This document shows, in pieces, positions 36,701 through 43,910 of a DNA stretch of 64,000 nt. Position 1 is the stretch's first letter. Every line of letters starts with the position of its first letter. The DNA lies in NCBI RefSeq assembly GCF_029581355.1, contig NZ_CP120849.1:838501-902500 (forward strand), written 5' to 3'. Below the pieces are notes generated by a model. That model did not search any database and was not told the DNA's origin. It saw only the letters and a program-made list of their open reading frames with translations. The position numbers and the translations under genes were made by a program. The stretch comes from Parabacteroides chongii. Lineage in GTDB: Bacteria > Bacteroidota > Bacteroidia > Bacteroidales > Tannerellaceae.

Positions 36701-37096
36701 TTGCTGCATCATAGCAAGCATCCGGTCGCTGCTTTTCATCAAAATGATATTGTTGCTTTTCATCGCATAGACAATGTCCGTATTCCGGAAAATTGTGGAA
36801 AGAACTTCTTCCACTGTCTTCTCATGAGCATTAATTGACACTTTATGGTTCAAATCGATATCTCGTTTATCGTAGACGAAATAATACTCTGTCTGTTTTT
36901 CAATATTAGACAGGATTTCTTTGAAAGGAACCGACTGTGCCTTTATCGTAACCTTCGCAACCTGAGAAGTAGCCTCAGTCGCAAAAAGCCCCGTCACACA
37001 TAAGAAAAGAGCTAAAAAGGTTAGTTTCATAATATTAATTATTCGTTTAATAGGATTTAACGGGGCATAACTATCCCCATCTGAAATATTTTTCAT
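33752..37096 (-). pseudogene. SusC/RagA-family TonB receptor with STN domain, interrupted by one amber codon
   Basis: Read through, this is a 1114-codon SusC; a TAG at 35977-35975 stops it at codon 374 (after DMCNAAEFVEL) and the same frame resumes with NEAIANANRW. No frameshift is needed. Domains: leader, STN domain (~45-115) typical of receptors that signal to FecR, carboxypeptidase-like domain (~135-215), plug (~225-340), barrel to the C-terminus. A single change from Tyr or Gln codon to TAG would explain it. A start at 37030 is an alternative. It may be a true null allele, an assembly error or a read-through case; the neighbours are intact. Confidence 0.88.
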
Positions 37097-37099
37097 ACT

Positions 37100-37198
37100 T
37101 TTAAAATCTGTATTAGTTAGTACTAAGTTTAAAGCAATTACACGGTATTAACTTCTCTGCCGGAAGAACGTTGGCGCGTTTTTCCGGTTTTGTTTTTT
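37100..37198 (+). ncRNA. Candidate antisense RNA in the fecR-susC gap
   Basis: A textbook plus-strand terminator, CCGGAA (37160-37165) with TTCCGG (37182-37187) and inner AACG/CGTT pairing, followed by TTTTGTTTTTTC, lies between two minus-strand genes. Near-matches to a plus-strand -7 element are at 37087-37094 and 37096-37103, each one base off. A transcript of about 95 nt would be antisense to the susC leader. Antisense RNAs at this position are known in other ECF/anti-sigma-controlled glycan loci of Bacteroides (DonS type). Confidence 0.45.
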
Positions 37199-37252
37199 CA
37201 TGGGACTTACTTCATAGGCATTCTATTTTAGGTTATTACTTTACATTCATTA

Positions 37253-38191
37253 TTACTTAATGATAATCAAATTCTTTTCTTCATCTTTCTCGTAAACAAA
37301 CCGATCTTTCAGTTGGAAAACGTTCAGGATATGTTCAACTCCTTTCTTTCCCTGGAACTTTCCGGTATATCTTCTTTTTTTGAAAGCCTCGTTTTCTACA
37401 ATTATCTGAGTATCAAAATATAGTTCCAGTTTTTCAATCATCCGGTCTACCGGCTCATCTTCAAAACAAATTACCCCCTCCCTCCAAAGCAAATTATTGA
37501 ATTGGGAGATCGGTCTTTTTACCAAGTAGTCGTTCTCTACATGTACCTGCATATTCGGCTCCAGTAATACTTTCTGCTGTTTTACATCAGAGTAAACCTC
37601 CACCGAACCTTTCAACAAAGAGACTTCGAACATGGGGGTTTTGGCATATGCCATTACATTGAACTCCGTTCCAAGTACTCTGACGTTATAAGTAGAAGTC
37701 TTTACAATAAAAGGTTTCTTTTCATCCCGGCTGACAGTAAAATAGCCTTCTCCATTCAGCTCCACCTCCCTATGTTCGGAAGAAAATACATTCGGAAAAG
37801 TAAAGGTTGTTCCGGCATTCAACCAAACATTGGTTCCATCAGCCAATGTTAATTCGACACGCTGCCCGGGAGGAACAGAGATCGTTTGCATAGCCATTAC
37901 AGGAACTTGCTGTTTCAAATCAAAAATGTACCAGCTCATTCCCGCCAGGAGCAAGAATACTGCAGCAACAGAAGCAATACGAACCAAACTTAATAAATTT
38001 AATCTAACCGTCTTCTTCTGATGTCCTATCACATCACTTTGCTGCCAAAGGGTAACATCATACAGTTTACGCATAGCCATCAACTCATCCCGATTTTTCG
38101 GGTCATTCTTCACCCATGCCATGATCCGGTCTTTCTCATCTTCCGATGCCCAACCTGCTATATATTTTTTTATTAAATCTTGTTCCATCAT
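37253..38191 (-). CDS. FecR-family anti-sigma factor
   Basis: 312 aa. A cytoplasmic N-terminal ~85 residues with a helical sigma-binding region (IKKYIAGWASEDEKDRIMAWV) is followed by one transmembrane segment (~88-108, VAAVFLLLAGMSWYIF) and a periplasmic FecR domain (RVELTLADGTNVWLNAGTTF) and C-terminal region that contacts the STN domain of the cognate receptor. It relays substrate binding at SusC to the ECF sigma encoded 75 bp upstream. ATG 38188 is an equally possible start. Confidence 0.92.
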   Translation of the reverse strand: MMEQDLIKKYIAGWASEDEKDRIMAWVKNDPKNRDELMAMRKLYDVTLWQQSDVIGHQKKTVRLNLLSLVRIASVAAVFLLLAGMSWYIFDLKQQVPVMAMQTISVPPGQRVELTLADGTNVWLNAGTTFTFPNVFSSEHREVELNGEGYFTVSRDEKKPFIVKTSTYNVRVLGTEFNVMAYAKTPMFEVSLLKGSVEVYSDVKQQKVLLEPNMQVHVENDYLVKRPISQFNNLLWREGVICFEDEPVDRMIEKLELYFDTQIIVENEAFKKRRYTGKFQGKKGVEHILNVFQLKDRFVYEKDEEKNLIIIK

Positions 38192-38266
38192 TTTTATTGT
38201 AAGATATAATCAGCCTTACATCATATCGACGACTGATGATTACATATCCCTAAACGAAAAGTCATT

Positions 38267-38809
38267 TTATTTGAAAAAAAAGAAGAAATAAAATAAAGGA
38301 AGATAGTCTTTAAGACTTATACGTAAAGCCTTCAATACTTTGGTTATATGATATTCAACACTTTTCACACTAAGCTTCAGTTTGTCTGCTATTTCTTTAT
38401 TTGTTTTATTATCAAAGCGACTCATTTCGAAAATAAGTTGAGTCTGTTCCGGAAAAGTAGCAAGTGTATTACGGATGATCAGTTGTATCTCTGTCGTAAA
38501 AACCTCTTCCGGATCACAGGATTCCAGCATGGAGATACGCATATCCAGTTCTTCCTGATGAGCTGTCTTCATATTACTGAAAGCTTCCTCTTTCACAGCC
38601 TCATGTTTCAGATAATCGAGTGATCTATTTTTCAAAAGAGTCAACAGGAAAGCATCCGGATTGTTTATACCTCCCCTTCTAATCTCTGTCCACAACCGGA
38701 TAAGCACCTCAGATGCAATATCTTCCGCAGCCATCTCATTATGTATATACGACATCGTAAAAAGGAATGATTTCCTATAAAATCGTTTATAAAGATCTTC
38801 AAACTCCAT
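38267..38809 (-). CDS. ECF RNA polymerase sigma factor
   Basis: 180 aa sigma-70-family factor of the Bacteroidetes ECF group paired with FecR. Region 2 is at ~5-70 (DLYKRFYRKSFLFTMSYI, AAEDIASEVLIRLW) and region 4 at ~110-165 (FPEQTQLIFEMSRFDNKTNKEIADKLKLSVKSVEYH). It directs transcription of the downstream SusC/SusD locus. The C-terminus is an odd run of five Phe encoded by a T/C-rich tract near 38270-38285. Confidence 0.92.
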   Translation of the reverse strand: MEFEDLYKRFYRKSFLFTMSYIHNEMAAEDIASEVLIRLWTEIRRGGINNPDAFLLTLLKNRSLDYLKHEAVKEEAFSNMKTAHQEELDMRISMLESCDPEEVFTTEIQLIIRNTLATFPEQTQLIFEMSRFDNKTNKEIADKLKLSVKSVEYHITKVLKALRISLKDYLPLFYFFFFFK

Positions 38810-38913
38810 ATATGACTCTCCCCATAATACTCTAACGCCTTTTTATATGGTCAGCGCTGACAAAATTAAACTATTGCATCAGATCAGGTTATTAAAATTC
38901 AATGATAAAACAT

Positions 38914-39684
38914 TTACAAATTCAAGTCAGCATCAGTATGTACCATAGTCACCTCCTTGAACGCATACCGCCTCAACTCCCCGTCACGCAGTTCGAGTAT
39001 CAGATGTCCGGTCAGTTCTACCCCTTTTATGCAAGCTTCGAAGAGACCGTTCTCATCGCGATAGGGATGGAAGCCACTCCCACGATACAAGGCAATCCTG
39101 TAATCATTCCGGATATCGTCCTCTTTCTCCCGGATCAAGTCGACATAACGTTCATAAAGACGTTTCCGGAACTTGTTCAGGATTTCCTCCCGGTCATATT
39201 CCAGTCCCGTTATCTGTGTCAGCGACACCGGATTCGGAGCATCGCTCAGGAACTCCCGCTGGTTGATATTGATACCGATACCGAGCACGGAGCAATACAG
39301 CTCACGACCGGAAAGGTCATTCTCAATCAGCATACCGCATATCTTCCGGTCACGCCAGTAAATATCGTTCGGCCATTTCACCGTCACATCGTCTACATAT
39401 TCATCGAGCGTTTCCTTTACACTCAGCGCCGTTATCTGAGAGATCAGAAACTGACGGTTTGCCGGCAGAAAGTCCGGATAAAGAATGATACTGAACATCA
39501 AGTTCTTTCCGCCCTCCGACTCCCAGGTATTACCGACCTGGCCACGCCCGGCAGTCTGAAAGTTGGTAACAACGACACTACCTTCCGGCAACGGCTCTTT
39601 TCCGACCAGTCCCCGAAGATAATTATTGGTAGAGGTAGTCTCCTCCAAACGGATCATCCGCGGTATTTCATTTTCGTCACTCAT
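38914..39684 (-). CDS. birA: Biotin--[acetyl-CoA carboxylase] ligase
   Basis: 256 aa enzyme that attaches biotin to carboxylase carrier domains. Motifs: TTSTNNYL, GRGQVGNTW (biotinyl-AMP loop), KWPNDIYWRDRKICGMLIEN. There is no N-terminal HTH, so it is a ligase only and not a repressor. It overlaps the upstream MmcQ/YjbR gene by 8 bp, indicating one operon. Confidence 0.94.
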   Translation of the reverse strand: MSDENEIPRMIRLEETTSTNNYLRGLVGKEPLPEGSVVVTNFQTAGRGQVGNTWESEGGKNLMFSIILYPDFLPANRQFLISQITALSVKETLDEYVDDVTVKWPNDIYWRDRKICGMLIENDLSGRELYCSVLGIGININQREFLSDAPNPVSLTQITGLEYDREEILNKFRKRLYERYVDLIREKEDDIRNDYRIALYRGSGFHPYRDENGLFEACIKGVELTGHLILELRDGELRRYAFKEVTMVHTDADLNL

Positions 39685-40030
39685 TGTACATCTCCCTTAT
39701 TTTCTTCGGCAGCTTGGCTATCACTTCGCGGTAGGAATGCTGAATCCAGTAACGTATCTCATCGTCGGGCATGTCCCGTTCCAAAAAGACACCGTTCCAA
39801 TACTTCTTATTGAAATGGTAAGCCGGTTCAACCGCATTATAGCGGTCGCGCAGCTCTTCCGTATAATCCGTACTGCATTTCAAAGCGACATAAGGCTCTT
39901 CGGCATCCAGCGGCAGAAGGGCAAACATCTTATTTTCGACTTTAAAGACTAAAGAGACATCGTCAAACGGAAAACATTCCGTCACGTTCTTCAACGACAA
40001 GCAATATTCGCGGGCTTCTTCTATATTCAT
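39677..40030 (-). CDS. MmcQ/YjbR-family protein
   Basis: 117 aa, single YjbR/CyaY-like domain: MNIEEAREYCLSLKNVTECFPFDD at the start and MPDDEIRYWIQHSYREVIAKLPK at the end are typical. Family members are often annotated DNA-binding, but the biochemical role is not settled. It overlaps birA by 8 bp and follows the YraN gene by 18 bp, so the three are co-transcribed. Confidence 0.88.
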   Translation of the reverse strand: MNIEEAREYCLSLKNVTECFPFDDVSLVFKVENKMFALLPLDAEEPYVALKCSTDYTEELRDRYNAVEPAYHFNKKYWNGVFLERDMPDDEIRYWIQHSYREVIAKLPKKIREMYNE

Positions 40031-40048
40031 ACGTTTCCTCTATTTCTG

Positions 40049-40414
40049 TTATCGGCAAGGGGCGTAGAAAGCATCATCGATATGTTCGATCTGAAACCCC
40101 TCTTTTCCTTTGACCAGGGTGATGATATCGAAACGAACCGGCATTTCCAGATTAAAATACCGGACATAAGCATCTGCCGCAGCTACAATACGCCTGATCT
40201 TTTTATTGTCTACGGCTTCTTCCGGCGACAGAAGGTAATCTTCCGAACGCGTTTTCACCTCGACGACAATCAGTTCCCCCTCTTTCATGGCAACAATATC
40301 CAGTTCGTAATGATGCCATCTCCAATTGGTATGCAAAATCGTATAACCCTGGCGGATCAAATAGTCGCGTGCCCTCGCTTCACCATCTTTCCCTAAATCG
40401 TTTTGTTCAGCCAT
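40049..40414 (-). CDS. YraN/UPF0102 family nuclease-like protein
   Basis: 121 aa. Restriction-endonuclease-like fold: GKDGEARARDYLIRQGY, then YELDIVAMKEGELIVVEVKTR with the D-x(n)-ExK pattern. Function unknown; proposed to act on Holliday-junction-like or other DNA. ATG 40414 gives the normal family length; an in-frame extension to 40513 would overlap the divergent promoter. First gene of a leftward operon with yjbR and birA. Confidence 0.9.
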   Translation of the reverse strand: MAEQNDLGKDGEARARDYLIRQGYTILHTNWRWHHYELDIVAMKEGELIVVEVKTRSEDYLLSPEEAVDNKKIRRIVAAADAYVRYFNLEMPVRFDIITLVKGKEGFQIEHIDDAFYAPCR

Positions 40415-40468
40415 CTTATTAATTTGCACAAATATAGGGATTTTCTTTTTTATTTGGGCTTTCACTTG

Positions 40469-40476
40469 TACATTTG
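40469..40476 (+). promoter_or_regulatory. -7 element directly before the small HTH-like gene
   Basis: TACATTTG matches TAnnTTTG and ends 6 nt before the ATG at 40483, so the mRNA would have almost no leader. TTTG at 40453-40456 is closer than the usual -33 position. Confidence 0.45.
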
Positions 40477-40482
40477 CAAAAT

Positions 40483-40710
40483 ATGGCAATAAATCGGAAA
40501 TACTCGCAAGCACAACCGAATCGCCCGAGGGTGCATAAGGTTACTTTTATGCTCAACGATGAAGAGCAGAAGGCTGTCGACCGCTATCTTGCCAGGTATA
40601 ACATCGAAAACAAATCCCGCTGGTATCGGGAAACAATCCTTTCACATATACTCAAAACGCTGGAAGAGGATTATCCAACTCTCTTCAAAGAAACGGAAAT
40701 GAGACGATGA
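40483..40710 (+). CDS. Small conserved protein, ribbon-helix-helix-like
   Basis: 75 aa, basic N-terminus (AINRKYSQAQPNRPRVHKV) followed by a short strand and two helices (KVTFMLNDEEQKAVDRYLARYNIENKSRWYRETIL), a pattern resembling ribbon-helix-helix DNA-binding proteins. I do not recognise a named family with certainty. ATG 40483 is used. Its end overlaps the tadA start by 4 bp (ATGA), so translation of the two is coupled. Confidence 0.65.
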   Translation: MAINRKYSQAQPNRPRVHKVTFMLNDEEQKAVDRYLARYNIENKSRWYRETILSHILKTLEEDYPTLFKETEMRR

Positions 40711-41147
40711 ATCCATTTAACGACGAATATTTCATGAAACAGGCACTGGTGGAAGCGCGTGCTGCCGCTGACGAAGGAGAAGTGCCCGTAGGAGCCGTGG
40801 TCGTATGTAACAACCAGATCATAGCCCGTGCCCATAACCAGACGGAACGGCTGAACGACCCGACTGCACATGCGGAGATGCTTGCCATTACGGCTGCCGT
40901 CAGTGTATTAGGAGCAAAATATCTGACCGGATGCAGTCTGTATGTGACGGTTGAACCCTGTATTATGTGTGCAGGAGCCATCGGCTGGTCGCAACTGAGT
41001 ACGATCGTATACGGCGCGAGTGATGAGAAAAGAGGATACCAGGCATATGCCCCGAAAGCATTCCATCCAAAAGCTGTCGTAAAAAAAGGTGTGATGGAGA
41101 AAGAGTGTACGGAAGAGATGCAGAAATTCTTCCGGCAGAGAAGATAG
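40707..41147 (+). CDS. tadA: tRNA-specific adenosine deaminase-type nucleoside deaminase
   Basis: 146 aa zinc-dependent cytidine/adenosine deaminase fold. The catalytic motif is HAEMLAI (zinc His and proton-shuttle Glu) and the zinc cysteines are in PCIMCAGA. TadA converts A34 to inosine in tRNA-Arg(ACG). NDPTAHAEM fits TadA, though guanine-deaminase-like relatives exist in Bacteroidetes. Translationally coupled to the small protein before it; ends exactly next to the convergent Fic gene. Confidence 0.88.
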   Translation: MNPFNDEYFMKQALVEARAAADEGEVPVGAVVVCNNQIIARAHNQTERLNDPTAHAEMLAITAAVSVLGAKYLTGCSLYVTVEPCIMCAGAIGWSQLSTIVYGASDEKRGYQAYAPKAFHPKAVVKKGVMEKECTEEMQKFFRQRR

Positions 41148-42032
41148 TTATTCGTTTTCTTCGTAATAATAGGAATAATCAATTCCTTTCATAAATAGTT
41201 CACGGTCATTTATCTTGTCGGTCAAAGCATTCTTCAGTAAATGCTTCAACAAGGTACTGTCAGTAGAGCTTTTTACCATGGCATTCAAATAGTCTTTCTT
41301 ATTGATCAGGCTCCAGTCTACACATTGTTTCAAATGCTTCTTAAAAAGTAAATCCAACCATATCCGCGTACTCCGTCCGTTGCCTTCCATAAAAGGATGA
41401 GCAATGTTCATTTCTACGTATTTATCGACTATTTCCTCAAATGTATTTTCGGGCATTTCCTCTATCAGCCTTAATGTACTCCCCAGAAAATGGGATACGG
41501 CAAACTGAAAGCCCCCTTTCGATATATTCTTTTGCCTGATCTGACCTGCAAAATCATACAACCCGCCAAACAAGTAGGCATGGATTTTTTGCAAGCTCTT
41601 TGCCGTACCGACTTCCGCTTCGCTGATCAGATTACTTTCAAAGAAAGAATAGGCCTTTTTCTTACTTTGCCCGTCAATGCTATTGTCGCTGTAGGTAAAC
41701 CAATCGAGGAATTTAGTCGCCTTATTATTAGGAAAATATTTGGCAAGGGAGATTACGCCTTCACTATCAAGCGTATCAGTCAAATACTTTTTACCATCCG
41801 CTGCTGCTAATTTCAGTTGGTTAGTCGTACTAACCAACTCGTTTTTTTCTCTTTTAAGTTTACTTTTGAGATATTTCCAATAGTTCCTTGTCTTCGTATA
41901 GTCATCATGTCCCATTAAGACAGCAACAATATCTAAAACAGAAAACCACCATTTGTTATTATCTTCATCCCAAACAGCACGAACTTCGCGGTCGTTAAAA
42001 AAGCGGATCGATATTTTAGCATTATTGGTCAT
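41148..42032 (-). CDS. Bro-N / Fic domain fusion protein
   Basis: 294 aa. The N-terminal ~110 residues ([25 protein letters not shown]) look like a Bro-N domain of phage antirepressors. The C-terminal part (~130-280) is a Fic domain with the full motif [12 protein letters not shown] at 212-223, so it should be able to transfer AMP or another nucleotide to a hydroxyl of a target protein. I see no clear inhibitory S/T-x3-E-G/N helix motif and no antitoxin gene beside it. Placed between tadA and a DUF4834 gene; possibly acquired. Confidence 0.82.
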   Translation of the reverse strand: MTNNAKISIRFFNDREVRAVWDEDNNKWWFSVLDIVAVLMGHDDYTKTRNYWKYLKSKLKREKNELVSTTNQLKLAAADGKKYLTDTLDSEGVISLAKYFPNNKATKFLDWFTYSDNSIDGQSKKKAYSFFESNLISEAEVGTAKSLQKIHAYLFGGLYDFAGQIRQKNISKGGFQFAVSHFLGSTLRLIEEMPENTFEEIVDKYVEMNIAHPFMEGNGRSTRIWLDLLFKKHLKQCVDWSLINKKDYLNAMVKSSTDSTLLKHLLKNALTDKINDRELFMKGIDYSYYYEENE

Positions 42033-42047
42033 TGCCGATAACCAACT

Positions 42048-42314
42048 TTACTTCACTTCTTCGAAGTCAACGTACTCGCCTTCGTCTTTTGTAAAGATCT
42101 TCTTGCGGTTGACCGAGATATAATCATCTTCAGCCGTATTCGAATGATGTTGCCCGCTAGAGTAACTGCTTGTCTGACGACGCTGTTCCCCTTTCTTTGT
42201 ATTACTGCTTCCACTACCGAACAACATATTCTTAAATGTACGCAGAATAGAGAATCCCATCAGGAACACTAACAGGATGAAGAAGAAAAACATTACAAAC
42301 AAAAACTTAAACAT
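42048..42314 (-). CDS. DUF4834-family membrane protein
   Basis: 88 aa. An N-terminal Phe-rich transmembrane helix (FKFLFVMFFFFILLVFLMGF) is followed by a low-complexity Ser/Gly/Gln stretch and an acidic tail (FTKDEGEYVDFEEVK). Matches the short DUF4834 family confined to Bacteroidetes; function unknown. Follows pssA in the same direction by 57 bp. Confidence 0.85.
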   Translation of the reverse strand: MFKFLFVMFFFFILLVFLMGFSILRTFKNMLFGSGSSNTKKGEQRRQTSSYSSGQHHSNTAEDDYISVNRKKIFTKDEGEYVDFEEVK

Positions 42315-42371
42315 AATATTCGTTACTTAGTTGGTTTATAAGAGAAACATATAGAATAGACCTCTTGTTTA

Positions 42372-43064
42372 CTATCTTTTGTTAAAAATAGACAAGAGGA
42401 TATAGAGGAGAATGGTTCCGGCTATACCCAGCATGCCGAACAAGGCAACGAACAGGACAGCACAACCTACTAATATATAGCGTCTTTCATTACCTTTCCA
42501 TGCAACCGACTTAATCTTCAACGAGAACATCGGAATTTCAGATACAAGCAATAAAGAGGTAGCCAACGCTACCACCAGGGTAACCACAATGAACAACACA
42601 GGCTTTACCTGTGCCAACGGAGCCAGAGAATATCCGGCAGAAGCCCAGAACAGCGCATGCGCAGGAACCGGCATACCGATAAACGATGTTGTTTGCCGTT
42701 CATCAATATTGAACTTCGCCAAACGCAGACCGGAGAAAGCCGGGATCACGAAAGCCAAATAAGGAATATAACGACCGATTTCTCCCAACGGAAGACCGGC
42801 CTGGCTGAGCATCCAAAATACGATCATACCGGGTGCGACTCCGAAACTGACCATATCCGACAAGGAATCGAGTTCCTTTCCCATCGGGGAATAGGCTTTC
42901 AGCAAACGGGCTGCAAAACCGTCCATGAAATCAAAAACGGCAGCAATGATGATCCATATGGCTGCCCACAACAAATTACCCTGCAAAGCCATCACTGTAG
43001 CGATGCAACCTGATACAAGACTCATGCAAGTAATTGTATTGGGTATATGTTTTCTAATATTCAT
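42372..43064 (-). CDS. pssA: CDP-diacylglycerol--serine O-phosphatidyltransferase
   Basis: 230 aa membrane enzyme making phosphatidylserine. The CDP-alcohol phosphotransferase motif is complete: DFMDGFAARLLKAYSPMG followed by KELDSLSDMVSFG, with the metal-binding aspartates. About six or seven transmembrane segments. It follows psd by 21 bp; the two carry out consecutive steps to phosphatidylethanolamine. Confidence 0.94.
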   Translation of the reverse strand: MNIRKHIPNTITCMSLVSGCIATVMALQGNLLWAAIWIIIAAVFDFMDGFAARLLKAYSPMGKELDSLSDMVSFGVAPGMIVFWMLSQAGLPLGEIGRYIPYLAFVIPAFSGLRLAKFNIDERQTTSFIGMPVPAHALFWASAGYSLAPLAQVKPVLFIVVTLVVALATSLLLVSEIPMFSLKIKSVAWKGNERRYILVGCAVLFVALFGMLGIAGTILLYILLSIFNKR

Positions 43065-43085
43065 CTTCTGTATATTTTCCGGATT

Positions 43086-43760
43086 CTATTCACACGGGCA
43101 TTTGCTTAACCGCGCGATCGGTGTCTGGTTACCGGTTACCTTCTGATCCATTTCGATCAGCACTTCTGTCCCTACCGGCAAATAAACATCTACACGCGAC
43201 CCGAACTTGATAAAACCCATCTGTTCATCCACATGACATTTTTCTCCAACCTTGGCATAGGTGACAATACGTCGGGCAAGTGCCCCTGCAATCTGACGTG
43301 CCAGCACATCCACTCCGTTCTTGGTAGTAATGACAACAGCCGATCGTTCATTCTCGGTACTGCTCTTCGGTAAATATGCTGCCATGAATCGTCCGTTATT
43401 GTGAGAGACATGTTTCACCGTCCCGTTTACCGGAAACCAGTTGGCATGCACATTGAACACGGACATAAAGATAGATATCTGCAAACATTGCCTATGAAGG
43501 ATCTCGTTCTCCATCACTTCCTCAATCGCCACGATCGTACCGTCGGCAGGTGCGATCACCAATCCTTCGGAATCATAAGGAAAACGGCGGAACGGACTAC
43601 GGAAGAAATTCAGGATCAGCAGAAAAAGAATGGTTGAAATCGTAGCAACAGTATAGAACAGTATCCCCTTACCCACGGTATGGTATAATGCGACATTCAC
43701 GACAAATAATACCGTAAACAACGTAAGTAACAGGCCAGTCCCTTCTTTATGTACTTTCAT
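43086..43760 (-). CDS. psd: Phosphatidylserine decarboxylase (PSD-A type)
   Basis: 224 aa, the short archaeal-type PSD. N-terminal hydrophobic segments (LLLTLFTVLFVVNVALYHTV) are followed by VIAPADGTIVAIEE and the self-cleavage site GFIKFGSRVD, where cleavage at Gly-Ser makes the pyruvoyl group. Converts phosphatidylserine to phosphatidylethanolamine. Co-transcribed with pssA. Confidence 0.94.
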   Translation of the reverse strand: MKVHKEGTGLLLTLFTVLFVVNVALYHTVGKGILFYTVATISTILFLLILNFFRSPFRRFPYDSEGLVIAPADGTIVAIEEVMENEILHRQCLQISIFMSVFNVHANWFPVNGTVKHVSHNNGRFMAAYLPKSSTENERSAVVITTKNGVDVLARQIAGALARRIVTYAKVGEKCHVDEQMGFIKFGSRVDVYLPVGTEVLIEMDQKVTGNQTPIARLSKCPCE

Positions 43761-43826
43761 TCTTCCTTTAAAGCTGCGTTTCTATTTCAATTTGCAAAAG
43801 TATTCATTTTTACGGAATAACAAAAA

Positions 43827-43910
43827 CAATTGAGAATTGAAATTTGAGAATTGAAAATTATTGTCCAAACTCTTAATTTTCAATTTTCAATTCTCAATTC
43901 TCAATTTTTA
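43827..43910. repeat. Heptamer-arm hairpin repeat C
   Basis: Left arm ~43827-43860 (CAATTGA, GAATTGA, AATTTGA, GAATTGA units) and right arm ~43874-43910 (complementary CAATTTT and CAATTCT units). The right arm includes the stop codon of the helicase-nuclease gene (43901-43903). Sits between that gene and psd. Confidence 0.85.

Noticed and set aside
38267..38300. Frameshift at the 3' end of the ECF sigma gene
   Set aside because: The poly-Phe tail is odd, but region 4 is complete before it and no continuing reading frame follows in another frame.
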